DNA of 32,843 nucleotides from Arthrobacter sp. TB 26. GTDB taxonomy: Bacteria > Actinomycetota > Actinomycetes > Actinomycetales > Micrococcaceae. The translations under genes were made by a program, and so were the position numbers. The stretch covers positions 4,762-37,604 of the forward strand of contig NZ_AUPJ01000479.1 in the NCBI RefSeq assembly GCF_000427315.1, read 5' to 3'. The notes below the pieces were generated by a model, which saw only the letters and a list, made by a program, of their open reading frames with translations, was not told the DNA's origin and ran no database searches. Numbering within the stretch: the stretch's first letter is position 1; each line of letters starts with the position of its first letter. Below are positions 23,720-31,390 of this stretch, piece after piece.

Positions 23720-24140
23720 CGCGAAGGTGCACGTCGGCAAGGTGGTTGGATCAAAGCACTCGCCAATTCTCAACGCTGATGCGTTCGCCGCTCTCAGCGA
23801 GATCGTGGGGGCCGCACGCGAGTACGGCCGGATCCGGCAGGAGGAACACACAAAGCGCGAAGCTATTGCAGCGGCCGAGCATGTCCAAGTCGACCGCATC
23901 CACGCGGCCGAGAAGATTCTGAGGCTCTACTTCGAGGGAATCTTTGCTGAGCGCGCAAAGACCAGCGAGGACATGTTTGTCCGCCTCGACCGGGCCATGG
24001 ACTCGGGAGACCCCCAAATGGTTCACGCCGTCGTCCGGGGCATCGTCGATCTCGCCCAGTCTTCGCCGCTCGCTGGCCTGGAGGACTTTGGCAAGTTCTG
24101 GGCAGAACTCGGCACCGACGCCAACCCCGTTGAACTGTAA
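23712..24140 (+). CDS. partner protein of the glycine-rich hairpin protein
   Basis: A 142-residue soluble, mainly helical protein. A long charged helix covers about residues 35-85 (REYGRIRQEEHTKREAIAAA onward through LRLYFEGIFAERAKTSEDMF), then a second helical part with SGDPQMVHAVVRGIVDLAQSSPL and a C-terminal acidic tail. No enzyme motif is seen. The ATG at 23712 overlaps the preceding gene's stop by eight bases, and GGAGG lies about seven bases upstream, so the pair is co-translated. A chaperone, inhibitor or second subunit for the hairpin protein is plausible but unproven. I recall similar partners beside similar hairpin proteins elsewhere. Confidence 0.75.
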   Translation: MSDAKVHVGKVVGSKHSPILNADAFAALSEIVGAAREYGRIRQEEHTKREAIAAAEHVQVDRIHAAEKILRLYFEGIFAERAKTSEDMFVRLDRAMDSGDPQMVHAVVRGIVDLAQSSPLAGLEDFGKFWAELGTDANPVEL

Positions 24141-24329
24141 GACGGTTGGCATAGGGATCTCTCTCATCGGAGGACCTCGGCCTCTACCCGGACAGCCTCG
24201 CGACCACGCCGTCGCATCCTCAACCGCGAAGAGTCCAATGAGTGGCTATTCGCGGCGGATTCCCTGCCGCGATGCATATTCTGCAGCCCGTGGTCAGGCG
24301 GCGGTCCTGAGCATAAACCGAGGATCAAA

Positions 24330-24575
24330 TTTCTCTCCGCCACTGAACACCGACGAGCTGGCATTCTTCGACGCGGTGGCCTGGAAGGAGTCCGCTGTCC
24401 AGGTTCAGAGAGAAGGGGTACTGGCCAATAATCCCCGAGCTGGTCTCCGTCATGGCCTTAACATCCGAACAGACTGGACGGTCCGGGATGATGTGCGGGC
24501 CAAACTGCGCTCTTCAGTCCAGCGGTTGCTAGTCAAGTTCGACTACCCACCGGATAAAGCAGCCGCAGACGATCC
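24330..24575 (+). pseudogene. remnant of type I restriction subunit HsdR C-terminus
   Basis: One frame reads LNTDELAFFDAVAWKESAVQV and then TDWTVRDDVRAKLRSSVQR LLVKFDYPPDK, the hallmark C-terminal domain of type I restriction R subunits (an FFDA segment, then DWTVR, RAKLR and YPPDK). The middle is scrambled; part of it fits better in another frame (IIPELVSVM), showing compensating frameshifts. No helicase or nuclease domain and no HsdM/HsdS genes are present. Only a scar of a former restriction locus remains. The rest of the 24141-24721 gap holds nothing I can assign. Confidence 0.65.
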
Positions 24576-24721
24576 GGCGTCGATAAAGCCTACTTGCCGA
24601 TCCATGCGTGCAGGCCTTATCCATGGTATGTGATGTTAAGGTCATGGTGCGTAGCGGCCCACTGGCAGTCGGGCGGCGTGCAGAAAAGCCCTGCGCCCCA
24701 AAGGGTGCAGAGCCATTCCGT

Positions 24722-25120
24722 CTACGCGTAAACGGTGTTCTCGACCTTCCACTGCATCAGCCGCGGGTAGACCCAGAATGTGTAGATGCCCAGTGTGATT
24801 ATGCTTAGCAGCAGCCACTTGATCCAGAGACCGAAGATGCCCCACCCGGTGCCGATGAACAAAAGCTGCCGGCCATGCAGAAACGTGTTCTTGGCCCGCC
24901 ACCGTTCGACCAGGACAACCGCGAAGGGGTAGCAGATCCCAATCGTGCAGATCGTAATCAGGACGCCGAGGATCTGGGTTCCGAACCAGGACGCAGCCCC
25001 GCCGCTGAACTTGTAGATCTTGACGCCGGGAACGGTTCCGACGCCGGCGCTCACCATGGTCCCTGGGTTGGCGGTCGGCATCTGCCCGTACGACGAACTT
25101 TTCTCATTGTTGATGCTCAA
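24722..25120 (-). CDS. DUF898/YjgN-like small membrane protein
   Basis: A 132-residue protein with a polar 35-residue N-terminus, then FSGGAASWFGTQILGVLITICTIG, a first membrane hairpin ending FAVVLVERWRAKNTFLHGRQL, and a second with FGLWIKWLLLSIITLGIYTFW, ending in RLMQWKVENTVY. The alternation of ITLGIY-type helices and cytoplasmic RWxAK/H-x-G-x-x-L segments is the DUF898 (YjgN) pattern, here in a half-length version. Function unknown. The start is taken as TTG at 25118-25120, because GGGGG lies five bases upstream; a TTG four codons earlier is the alternative. It is antisense to no supported gene. Confidence 0.8.
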   Translation of the reverse strand: MSINNEKSSSYGQMPTANPGTMVSAGVGTVPGVKIYKFSGGAASWFGTQILGVLITICTIGICYPFAVVLVERWRAKNTFLHGRQLLFIGTGWGIFGLWIKWLLLSIITLGIYTFWVYPRLMQWKVENTVYA

Positions 25121-25212
25121 GGATTCCCCCAATTGATAGTGCGAAAGTGCACAGTCGAACTGTATGTGTCACCAAGCAACAGGGCGTGCCCGGACACAGC
25201 CGCAAGCCTCTG

Positions 25213-25488
25213 TTACCCCGGAATCTGGATCCGTGCGGCTTCCTGCATCAACGGGGTGGAGATCATCACGGTCGAAGTACCGGGCGCAATGTCGAAGGCA
25301 ATGAATCCTCGTGTTTTGTCACCCGGCAGAACGTCGCCGGAGCCAAGCTGGTTGTCGGCAAAGAGGTTCCATCCGGCCTGCACGTTTGGTTCCTCGCGAT
25401 GATGATGATGAACGGCGACGAAGACTACGACGCCGACCACTTTGAGACATGCCTGTAGACCAGGCCCCTTGCGATGTGTGCGTAACAT
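25213..25488 (-). pseudogene. DUF4352-like secreted protein, C-terminal fragment
   Basis: A 91-residue reading ends with LGSGDVLPGDKTRGFIAFDI and VMISTPLMQEAARIQI, which resembles the last strands of the DUF4352 immunoglobulin-like domain of actinobacterial lipoproteins. The first 30 residues (KVVGVVVFVAVHHHH) have no signal peptide, lipobox or family similarity, so the N-terminal half is missing or out of frame. Its expression is doubtful. Intact members of the family are secreted and of unknown function. Confidence 0.4.
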
Positions 25489-25529
25489 CTGTCCCTCGTC
25501 GCGGAGTTACTTTCCTCTCGCTGACGCCG

Positions 25530-26361
25530 CTAGTTCAGGTTCATGCCGAACTGCCGCGTGAGGAGGGCCCGCTTGAAGTGGGCTTCGGCTGCGTCGACTT
25601 GGGCAGTCGGCGCGCTCGGCGAGAAGACCTGCAAGATGCTGAACTGGAAGTGCTGCCGGTGCCGGGCGTCGGCGGCAGCCAGCTCCCGGAGAGCGACGTT
25701 GCCGCCGTGGCCGTTCCTGGCGTATTCGCCCCAGCGGCCCAGGAACTTTTCTGCACCGCCGGCCTTCCCCACGTACAGCCTGCCGGTGCTGGTGTCCGCA
25801 ATGAGGTAGATCCCCTGCACCGAGCTGAGGGCCGTCCGCCATTGCCCGTAGCGGTCATCGGCGATGACGGCCTGGAGCTCCTCGAAGCTGACAAGGACCG
25901 AATCGAACCCCGGGAACGGCACACTGGCCGGGTCGGAGATCTCGACAACCGTCATGAAAGTTGCCTGGTCACCGGTTTTCGCCCAGTTCACCGGGTCGTT
26001 TGTCCACTCAATAACCAGGCGGTCCGCCAGGGCAGCGAACACCGGTGAGGGCCGCGGGTCGAAGTAGCGGCGAAGGTCGGTGCGCTCTGCAAGGACTTCG
26101 CCATGGTTCTCGTGCGCGGTAACGAACCGGGCACGCCGTCCGGTAGTGGCGAGGAAGTTCAGCCAGATCCTGGAGGAGTCGCCGGCAGTTTGCTGTTGCG
26201 GATGCCCTGCTCCCGCACGTACGGCAGAAGGCTGGGTCCCGCCGCGTTTTCAGCCCATCCGGTTTGAGCGTGTGCCGGATAACCTGCACGGCCTCTGGTG
26301 CCAGCCCAGCCGCCTGGAAGAGATTTCCGAGGCTCAGTCCGCCCGAGATGTCGTTGTCCAT
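25530..26361 (-). pseudogene. GIY-YIG nuclease family gene with two frameshifts
   Basis: From an ATG at 26359-26361 (AGGCAGGAC upstream) the protein opens SLGNLFQAAGLAPEAVQVIRHTLKPDGL. Near 26247, at a run of four As on the coding strand, the frame is lost; the next frame gives PYVREQGIRNSKLPATPP, and near 26173 the frame changes again to RIWLNFLATTGRRARF and on without stop to 25530. Each break is one base missing. The C-terminal domain is a good GIY-YIG fold: VQGIYLIADTSTGRLYVGKAGG, an Arg in LGRWGEY and Glu in DAAEAHFKRAL. Restored length would be about 277 residues. A GTG at 26042 could give the 170-residue C-terminal part alone. Confidence 0.75.
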
Positions 26362-26410
26362 GTCCTGCCTTCGCTCATTCCTGCCGATCGGCCGCCTAGA
26401 TCGTTCACGA

Positions 26411-26787
26411 TCAGGCCTTGCAGAACCCGTTCGTTTTGATGACGTCGATGATCTGCTGCGCTTCGGCGTCGGATACCGATTCCACCTGGCCACCGGTGAA
26501 CCGGGTCTTGGCCGCGGTGATGAGTTTGTCAGCCGGGGATCCACCGAGGATGCTGGTGCACTGGTTTCGGGAGTTGTCGACGGCCTTGTCGTTATCCAGC
26601 CGCGGGTTGATCTTCGCGAGCTCGGCGCGCAGGCTCGCGGCCTGTGCAGCGTCGGGCTTCGGGATCTGGCTGGCCGGGGCCGCCGAGGATGGCGTCTCGG
26701 TGTTCGGTGAGCCAGCGCACCCCGCGACCAGCACTGCCGTCAGGGTTGAGAGCGACACAGCGACACAGCGGCAAAGATCTTCTTCAT
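26411..26787 (-). pseudogene. small lipoprotein, signal peptide frame broken by an 8-bp tandem duplication
   Basis: The ATG at 26785-26787, after GGGGGAACC, opens MKKIFAAVSL but then runs into a stop (CRSQP*). Removing one copy of an 8-bp tandem repeat restores MKKIFAAVSLSTLTAVLVAGC, a perfect lipoprotein signal peptide with lipobox VAGC, followed by a Ser/Pro/Ala spacer and a 75-residue domain with two Cys (QCTSILGG and NGFCKA) and helical IIDVIKTNG, resembling DUF732-type small secreted proteins. The restored length is 122 residues. As written, only a GTG-started form lacking the MKK n-region could be made, which would be poorly exported. Could be phase-variable or simply broken. Confidence 0.8.
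26751..26770. repeat. 8-bp tandem repeat (AGCGACAC) in the lipoprotein gene
   Basis: AGCGACAC occurs at 26751-26758 and 26759-26766, followed by AGCG. Its unit length is not a multiple of three, so copy number sets the reading frame of the lipoprotein signal peptide. Confidence 0.9.
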
Positions 26788-26955
26788 GGTTCCCCCAAGT
26801 GGTGTTCAGCGTGCCCCGGACAGGAATGGGGCCTCTCAGAGGTTACCGACCTCCGCGCGGGAAGCGTTGTTGCACCCATTGCTACGGCGGTTCGGAAGCT
26901 TACGGTGGCGTCGTCAGGATGAGCGCTAAAAGAGGGTTGCCGAGGTCCCGGCGTC

Positions 26956-27435
26956 GTGGAGGCCCGGCCCTTGCGCCAGCTTGCACTGCAGCGTTCGCCA
27001 AGCGGCGTCGGAACGGGATCTTGCTGGCAGCCAGCCAGAAGTTACGACACGGAAGGCGTCAAAGTAGAACTCCACCACCTTGTGTGGTCGGACGCGCGCG
27101 GATTCCACCCGAGGATCGCCGATCGCCCCGACCTGACCCTGGAGTGCATCCGTCGGCATTATCTTGGCGAGCTGCCGAACCCCCTTGCGAAGCCCCTTGC
27201 AAGGTATTCGGATTTCTTCGCCCTGTTCAAGACCTTCCGCGAGTACGTCGAGTTCTTCCTGCTGCAGGATCTGTTAGAGGAGGACGGCCAGAACGTCCGG
27301 TCCTTCCTCCACCCGATTGCCGACTTCAGAACAAAGGACGCCGTTCCGAAGGACGGGCCGGAATACCTCACGTATCTGGAAAACAGCAACGCCTTCATCA
27401 GCGCACGCAATCGCAGGATCGACGAACAACCCTGA
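26956..27435 (+). CDS. hypothetical protein, possibly N-terminally truncated (DUF6994-like C-terminus)
   Basis: An open frame of 159 codons. The part from about 27055 is protein-like: LHHLVWSDARGFHPRIAD, RYSDFFALFKTFREYVEFFLLQDLLEEDG and a C-terminal FISARNRRID. The FREYVEFFLLQDL and ARNRRI segments remind me of the C-terminal region of a family labelled DUF6994; this is a memory-based match and unverified. The first 35 residues look non-coding, and no ribosome binding site supports the start, so the true N-terminus is probably lost. Function unknown. Confidence 0.45.
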   Translation: MEARPLRQLALQRSPSGVGTGSCWQPARSYDTEGVKVELHHLVWSDARGFHPRIADRPDLTLECIRRHYLGELPNPLAKPLARYSDFFALFKTFREYVEFFLLQDLLEEDGQNVRSFLHPIADFRTKDAVPKDGPEYLTYLENSNAFISARNRRIDEQP

Positions 27436-27564
27436 AGCGCTGGCTCATGAGGCCGGCCAGCCGCCGGAGGCACGTTCGATTCCCCGATATGCAGAAGGCA
27501 TGAGTTTTGTGTGCCATGCCAACCCCGCGCTGCGGCCTCACGATGAGCGGTGGATAATCGGCAC

Positions 27565-28320
27565 ATGACAGCTCGCACCCCTCTGACCAGTTCAGCCGTG
27601 GAGCACTTCGGTGAGTTGATCCGGCCCGGGAAGTACGGGCACCGCCTGACCCGCGAGATGTACGCCCTGGTGAACAAGAGTTCATCAACACGGATCCCTG
27701 AGTCGATGCTCACGGATGAGCTGCGGGCTTACCTGGCGCCGCACTACGAGGACGACGAACTGACGATCCACACCGACGAGTTCTGCCGTCGTCAGCGCGA
27801 GGCTGCCCTGGAGAACTTCGACCTCAACATGGCCTTCTTCGCCCAGATCCCCGAGGCGGATTTCGAGGACGCGCTGACGGAGATGCTGGCCAAGAACAAG
27901 CGGCTGCGACCCGTCACTGACCTGAAGACCCTGGACGAAGAATGGGGCGTTTACGTGCTGGTGCTGGATCGGTACCGGCAGGCCTACATCGGCCAGGCCT
28001 CCTGGGACATGCGGAAACGCATCAAGCAGCACTGGAACGGGACCAAGCAGTTCGACCGGCTCCTGTGGGGCGGGGTCGAGGAGTCCGTGATGTCGATTGA
28101 CTCGTTCCGGGCCCTGGACACAACACGGATCTTCGCCGCGCGGACCATCAACTATGACGCCCTGGAGTCCAGACTTGTAAGGTCGTTCCCGCCCGACTAT
28201 TTGCTCAACCGCATCGGCGGCGGGGCGGTGACCGGGTTGCGCGGGTTGTTCATCGGCGCCGAGATGAAGCGGCGGAAACTGATCATCGATCCTGGGACGG
28301 GAGCGGCCGGGACCGATTGA
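27565..28320 (+). CDS. GIY-YIG domain protein
   Basis: A 251-residue protein with an acidic helical N-terminal half (residues 1-120: HFGELIRPGKYGHRLTREMY, then DDELTIHTDEFCRRQREAAL) and a C-terminal GIY-YIG fold. GVY is at 128-130 and YIG at 141-143, followed by Arg in DMRKRIKQHW and Glu in ALESRLVRSFPP, the usual catalytic positions. The end LLNRIGGG is also typical. GIY-YIG proteins are nicking or cutting nucleases in repair, homing and restriction. The ATG at 27565 is chosen because the extension upstream is unlike protein. It is intact, unlike the other GIY-YIG gene 1.2 kb upstream on the opposite strand; the two are not close copies. Confidence 0.82.
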   Translation: MTARTPLTSSAVEHFGELIRPGKYGHRLTREMYALVNKSSSTRIPESMLTDELRAYLAPHYEDDELTIHTDEFCRRQREAALENFDLNMAFFAQIPEADFEDALTEMLAKNKRLRPVTDLKTLDEEWGVYVLVLDRYRQAYIGQASWDMRKRIKQHWNGTKQFDRLLWGGVEESVMSIDSFRALDTTRIFAARTINYDALESRLVRSFPPDYLLNRIGGGAVTGLRGLFIGAEMKRRKLIIDPGTGAAGTD

Positions 28321-28410
28321 TGATCGCGAGCTGGATTACGGTCATCGCCTGAACGTCGACCTGATCGGAGCCCCTTGTGCAAGGGCGAGCGTCATGCAAG
28401 AGTGCCGTCC

Positions 28411-28665
28411 ATGACTGAATCCATCGATGCTGAGGTCGCGCGCACACTCAGCACAATTCCAGTTCGTGCGTCTCGCCAAATGACCGCCACCGAGTATCAG
28501 GTGCGCGTGGCCGAGGTCCTCAACCTTTTTGACATCGAAGCGGTCGGCGACGAAACGGGAATTCGTTACGGGGGCGAGGGCGTTGAGCTGGAAGATCAGC
28601 CCTTAGAAGCGGCCGTCCGAATACTCATTGGCAGGCGATTCGGCATCCCGGAAGCTCTAGTGTGA
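28411..28665 (+). CDS. small hypothetical protein
   Basis: An 84-residue protein not recognised. It has an acidic start (MTESIDAEVARTL), a helical ATEYQVRVAEVLNLFDIEAVG, a strand-rich GIRYGGEGVELE and a helical end LEAAVRILIGRRFGI. The composition is plausible for a real small cytosolic protein of two helices flanking a beta hairpin. No ribosome binding site is clear. It follows the GIY-YIG gene by 90 bases on the same strand. Confidence 0.5.
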   Translation: MTESIDAEVARTLSTIPVRASRQMTATEYQVRVAEVLNLFDIEAVGDETGIRYGGEGVELEDQPLEAAVRILIGRRFGIPEALV

Positions 28666-28854
28666 AGGGGCCATGCCCACTTAGTCGGGGCGCCGCCGAG
28701 GACCTGGACGGCTGCACATTCCCGAGGTGGAGGCCTTATCGCCGATCCACAGATCGAAGCGGCCCAGATCCACGAAGGTGCCGACCTGACCAGCAACGCC
28801 GACGAGGTGAAATCGGCCGGGCGCCTAGAGTCGGCGGCAGAAGTGAAGCCGGAC
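28666..28854 (+). other. possible coding remnant
   Basis: One plus-strand frame reads LIADPQIEAAQIHEGADLTSNADEV, then KSAGRLESAAEVKPDF, with protein-like composition but no start, and it collapses at the neighbouring pseudogene. I cannot name a family. Confidence 0.2.
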
Positions 28855-29543
28855 TTCAGGCCAGCAGGAATTCACACCAGAGCGGGTAGTTGTCGGAGAT
28901 CCGCCACGACATTTCGCTGTGCTTGGTTTTGTCGTCGTCGAAGATGGTCCGCGGGACCGCGTTCAGCTCTGCCGGCGGCCACCGGCCCGTGGAGATGAAC
29001 GCTTCGTAGAGCGGTCGCCGATCCGGTCCAGATTGAAGTCACCGAGCACGATGAGGTCGGAGTTCCAGTCGTTGGGCCGCACCGCCCAGTCGTGCATCCA
29101 CTGGGCGAACGCGGTGATCTCCGGCAGCCGCCCCGCAGGGTTCTTGCCCCAGAGGATGTGGACGGAGGCGAGGGTGAACTCCACCCCGGCCCGGGAGAAG
29201 CTGGCGGTGTACGGGGTGCGGGCGAACTGGCGCTGCGGTCATCCCCGATCGGGGGCAGAACCCGCGTTCTGTCTTAGAGAAAGGCGATACGTTCGCCGTT
29301 GCCGGCGGCCCCCTCGGTCGCATCGGAGATGATGACCCGCCAGTCCGGTCCAAGGCTGGCCAGGAGCCGCTTCAGGGCTGCCGGGTTGCGGCGGGACTCC
29401 TGAACCGCGACGACGTCGAACCGGCAGATCACCTCCGCCAGGCAGGCGATGGAGTGCCAGTCCCGGTTGGGTGAGTCTTTGGGGCCGGCCAGCCACTTGC
29501 CGGTCAGGTCACCCAAGGCGCGGATGTTCCAGGTGCCGACCAA
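28855..29543 (-). pseudogene. endonuclease/exonuclease/phosphatase family gene with frameshifts
   Basis: Pieces of one EEP-fold protein appear in order on the minus strand. The N-terminal piece (29543-29274) gives TWNIRALGDLTGKWLAG, then DVVAVQESRR with the metal-binding Glu, and stops at RIAFL. A second piece (about 29225-28990) gives FTLASVHILWGKN and VLGDFNLDRIGD with the Asp/Asn pair. A base missing near 29015 shifts the frame, and a third gives PLYEAFISTG, then EMSWRISDNYPLWCEFLL before TGA at 28855. The segment between first and second pieces is deleted, and the final His motif is lost (DNYPLW remains). Intact relatives are phosphodiesterases or nucleases. Confidence 0.72.
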
Positions 29544-29558
29544 GAGGTTGGACGTCGT

Positions 29559-30056
29559 TTGACGGTCGCCAACGAATACCGCGGCGTCGAGTGGACGACC
29601 ACGATCCTGGGCAACGCGCTGGGCATGGCCAGTTTCGGCAAGCCCATCTCCCGGAAGACAGCCGACCGGCTGGTGGCCGAGCTCATCCAGCGGGCCCGGG
29701 ATTACAACGCCGACCCGGGCAAGCTGATGTTTGTCCGGTCCCTGACCCTTTTCGGCAGCTACCTCGACGAGTCGGTGGACCCGCTCGGGGATCTCGACGT
29801 CGGCCTGTCACACGGGCCCCGGACCACTGACTCCGCTGTCCTGCGCCGGTACTCCAAGGCCAGCGGACGCAATTTCAGGTCCTACATCGACGAACGGTTC
29901 TGGCGCCAGCAGGAGCTCTTCCTGTTCCTGAAGAACCGGTCGGCGGCGATCAGTCTCACCCTCGAGGATCTCTCTGTGATCACGGACCGGACCCGGGTCG
30001 TCTATTCCATCGACGAGGACCCCGGCGCTATCGCCCCGCCGGCAACGGCTAATTGA
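29559..30056 (+). pseudogene. nucleotidyltransferase-fold protein, N-terminally truncated
   Basis: From a TTG at 29559, 165 residues read ANEYRGVEWTTTILGNALGMA, then SLTLFGSYLDESVDPLGDLDVGL, the Gly-Ser and Asp-x-Asp of a Pol-beta-type nucleotidyltransferase, and continue RFWRQQELFLFLKNRSAAI to a normal-looking C-terminus VVYSIDEDPGAI. In-frame sequence upstream is the antisense of the neighbouring nuclease pseudogene and has no start, so about the first 40-60 residues appear lost at a junction near 29545-29560. The remaining fold may still be partly intact. Function unknown; MNT-like toxin/antitoxin enzymes share the motif but no partner is visible. Confidence 0.5.
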
Positions 30057-30164
30057 GTCAACGCGGGTTGTTGCGGCTCATTTCGCGACGCTGTACCGTT
30101 CATTCGGGGGACGGACCGGACCTCAGCAGGCACGAGAGGACCGCCCCATCAGCGACACTGGACG

Positions 30165-30170
30165 TATAGT
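30165..30170 (+). promoter_or_regulatory. -10 box of the secreted proline-rich protein gene
   Basis: TATAGT matches the -10 consensus at five of six positions and lies 12 bases before the ATG at 30183, leaving a leader of only about five bases. No good -35 box is seen 16-18 bases upstream. Confidence 0.45.
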
Positions 30171-30182
30171 CGGCCTAAACCC

Positions 30183-31265
30183 ATGCGGGTGAATCTGCTG
30201 GTCATCGGCGGTTTCTCCCTTGCGGTCGTGATCGCCGCAGCCGCTACCTCTCTCGTGCTCACGACGACCATGGGCGATCCCGTCGCCGGCAGGTCCGAAG
30301 CATCTTCCCCGGCCGCGCCTACCCCCGAAAAGCCAAGGATCGGCACGACCCCCTCGCCGACGCCGCCAGCCCGGCAGCCAGTCGGGCCGTCCGTCGCCGG
30401 AGACCCCGGCTCCGACAGTGAACTACCCCGTAGAGCGAACCAAGAGCCTGAAATACCCGGAAGCGCTGTGCCACGGAAGCAGGGGCCGGGTGCGGATCCA
30501 AAGACGGCCATGCCCGTAAGCGTCGGGCCACAGGTGCAAGGCTCGGGTCCGGACTTGACCGCGCCTGTTCCGCCGGCAGGGATCGTTCTTGGCCAGACGA
30601 CGGACGAGGCGGGCAACCCGCACACCCTGGTACTGAATGTTGCCGCCCCAGCCCGTGATGCGTTGCTTCACCCTGACCACGTCTTCGCCGTTATCTCCGG
30701 GGCTTCCAGATTCTCCGTCGCCGGGGATGCGGCTGTTGATTCATGGCGCTTCGCGGTGAACTCGGGTCTGACCGGAGCAGGGGCCCCCATGGTCGTGATC
30801 AAGAGTGCGGTCGGGAAAAGTGTGCAGGACCATGCATTAAACCCCGCTTCGTTCAGCTACCCGACTGAATTGAACGAAGACCCCGCGGGGGCATCCATTC
30901 GTTTGAGCGCCCTCATCGCCGACGTGATCTCGAAGGCGCAATCCCCGGACCCGGACAGCTCCCTTTACTCGGACCTGGCCGCGCGGTTGACAGACGAATC
31001 GTGGACGGGAGTCTTGATCTTCAACGCCGCGGCGACGGTTCCCGGCGAGATCTTCGGACAAACGACCGGCGCTCTGGCTGACAGGCAGGTCGTAGCGCTC
31101 AACGTCGGGCTTGACGTATCGGGGATCATCACGCCGAGAACTTCTGGCCGCTTATTCGGGTTGGTCGACCAGTCTCAGGCCTCCGGTGACGCGCTGCCGC
31201 CTGGGGTTCGGTATCTGCGGGCCCTGCTCACCAACGGTGCGCTGGCCACCTACAATCAGGGGTAG
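30183..31265 (+). CDS. secreted or membrane-anchored proline-rich protein of unknown function
   Basis: A 360-residue protein. Residues about 5-30 are a hydrophobic signal anchor (LLVIGGFSLAVVIAAAATSLVL). Residues 35-135 are a Pro/Ser/Gly-rich low-complexity stalk (TPSPTPPARQPVGPSVAG). The remaining 220 residues form a globular beta-rich domain: GIVLGQTTDEAGNPHTLVLN, DSWRFAVNSGL, SWTGVLIFNAA and SGRLFGLVDQSQA, ending LLTNGALATYNQG. I do not recognise the domain. The stop lies 84 bases before the IS30 element, so the gene is not obviously cut by it, though truncation before the insertion cannot be excluded. TATAGT lies twelve bases upstream of the ATG. It probably acts outside the cell, carried on the stalk. 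Confidence 0.7.
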   Translation: MRVNLLVIGGFSLAVVIAAAATSLVLTTTMGDPVAGRSEASSPAAPTPEKPRIGTTPSPTPPARQPVGPSVAGDPGSDSELPRRANQEPEIPGSAVPRKQGPGADPKTAMPVSVGPQVQGSGPDLTAPVPPAGIVLGQTTDEAGNPHTLVLNVAAPARDALLHPDHVFAVISGASRFSVAGDAAVDSWRFAVNSGLTGAGAPMVVIKSAVGKSVQDHALNPASFSYPTELNEDPAGASIRLSALIADVISKAQSPDPDSSLYSDLAARLTDESWTGVLIFNAAATVPGEIFGQTTGALADRQVVALNVGLDVSGIITPRTSGRLFGLVDQSQASGDALPPGVRYLRALLTNGALATYNQG

Positions 31266-31349
31266 GTCAGACCACCTGCACGGGCGGAGGCTTTGCCGAA
31301 TGCTCGTAGGGTCAACGAAAAGCCCCGTACCGGTGACTTGGGTTCTAGC

Positions 31350-31390
31350 GGTCGTTGCAACACCCAGAATTTTTGGGAGTTGCAACGACC
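31350..31390. repeat. left IS end with internal inverted copy of its terminal repeat
   Basis: GGTCGTTGCAAC (31350-31361) is followed 17 bases later by its exact reverse complement (31379-31390), with CCC and TGGG in the loop extending the pairing. The right end has only one copy. The structure would form a stable stem-loop in a transcript entering from outside, just before the transposase start. Confidence 0.85.

Noticed and set aside
25560-26360. Frameshifts as mere sequencing errors
   Set aside because: One break is next to a four-base homopolymer, so error cannot be excluded for that site. The second break and the many other wrecks nearby make real decay more likely; it is kept as a pseudogene with that caveat.
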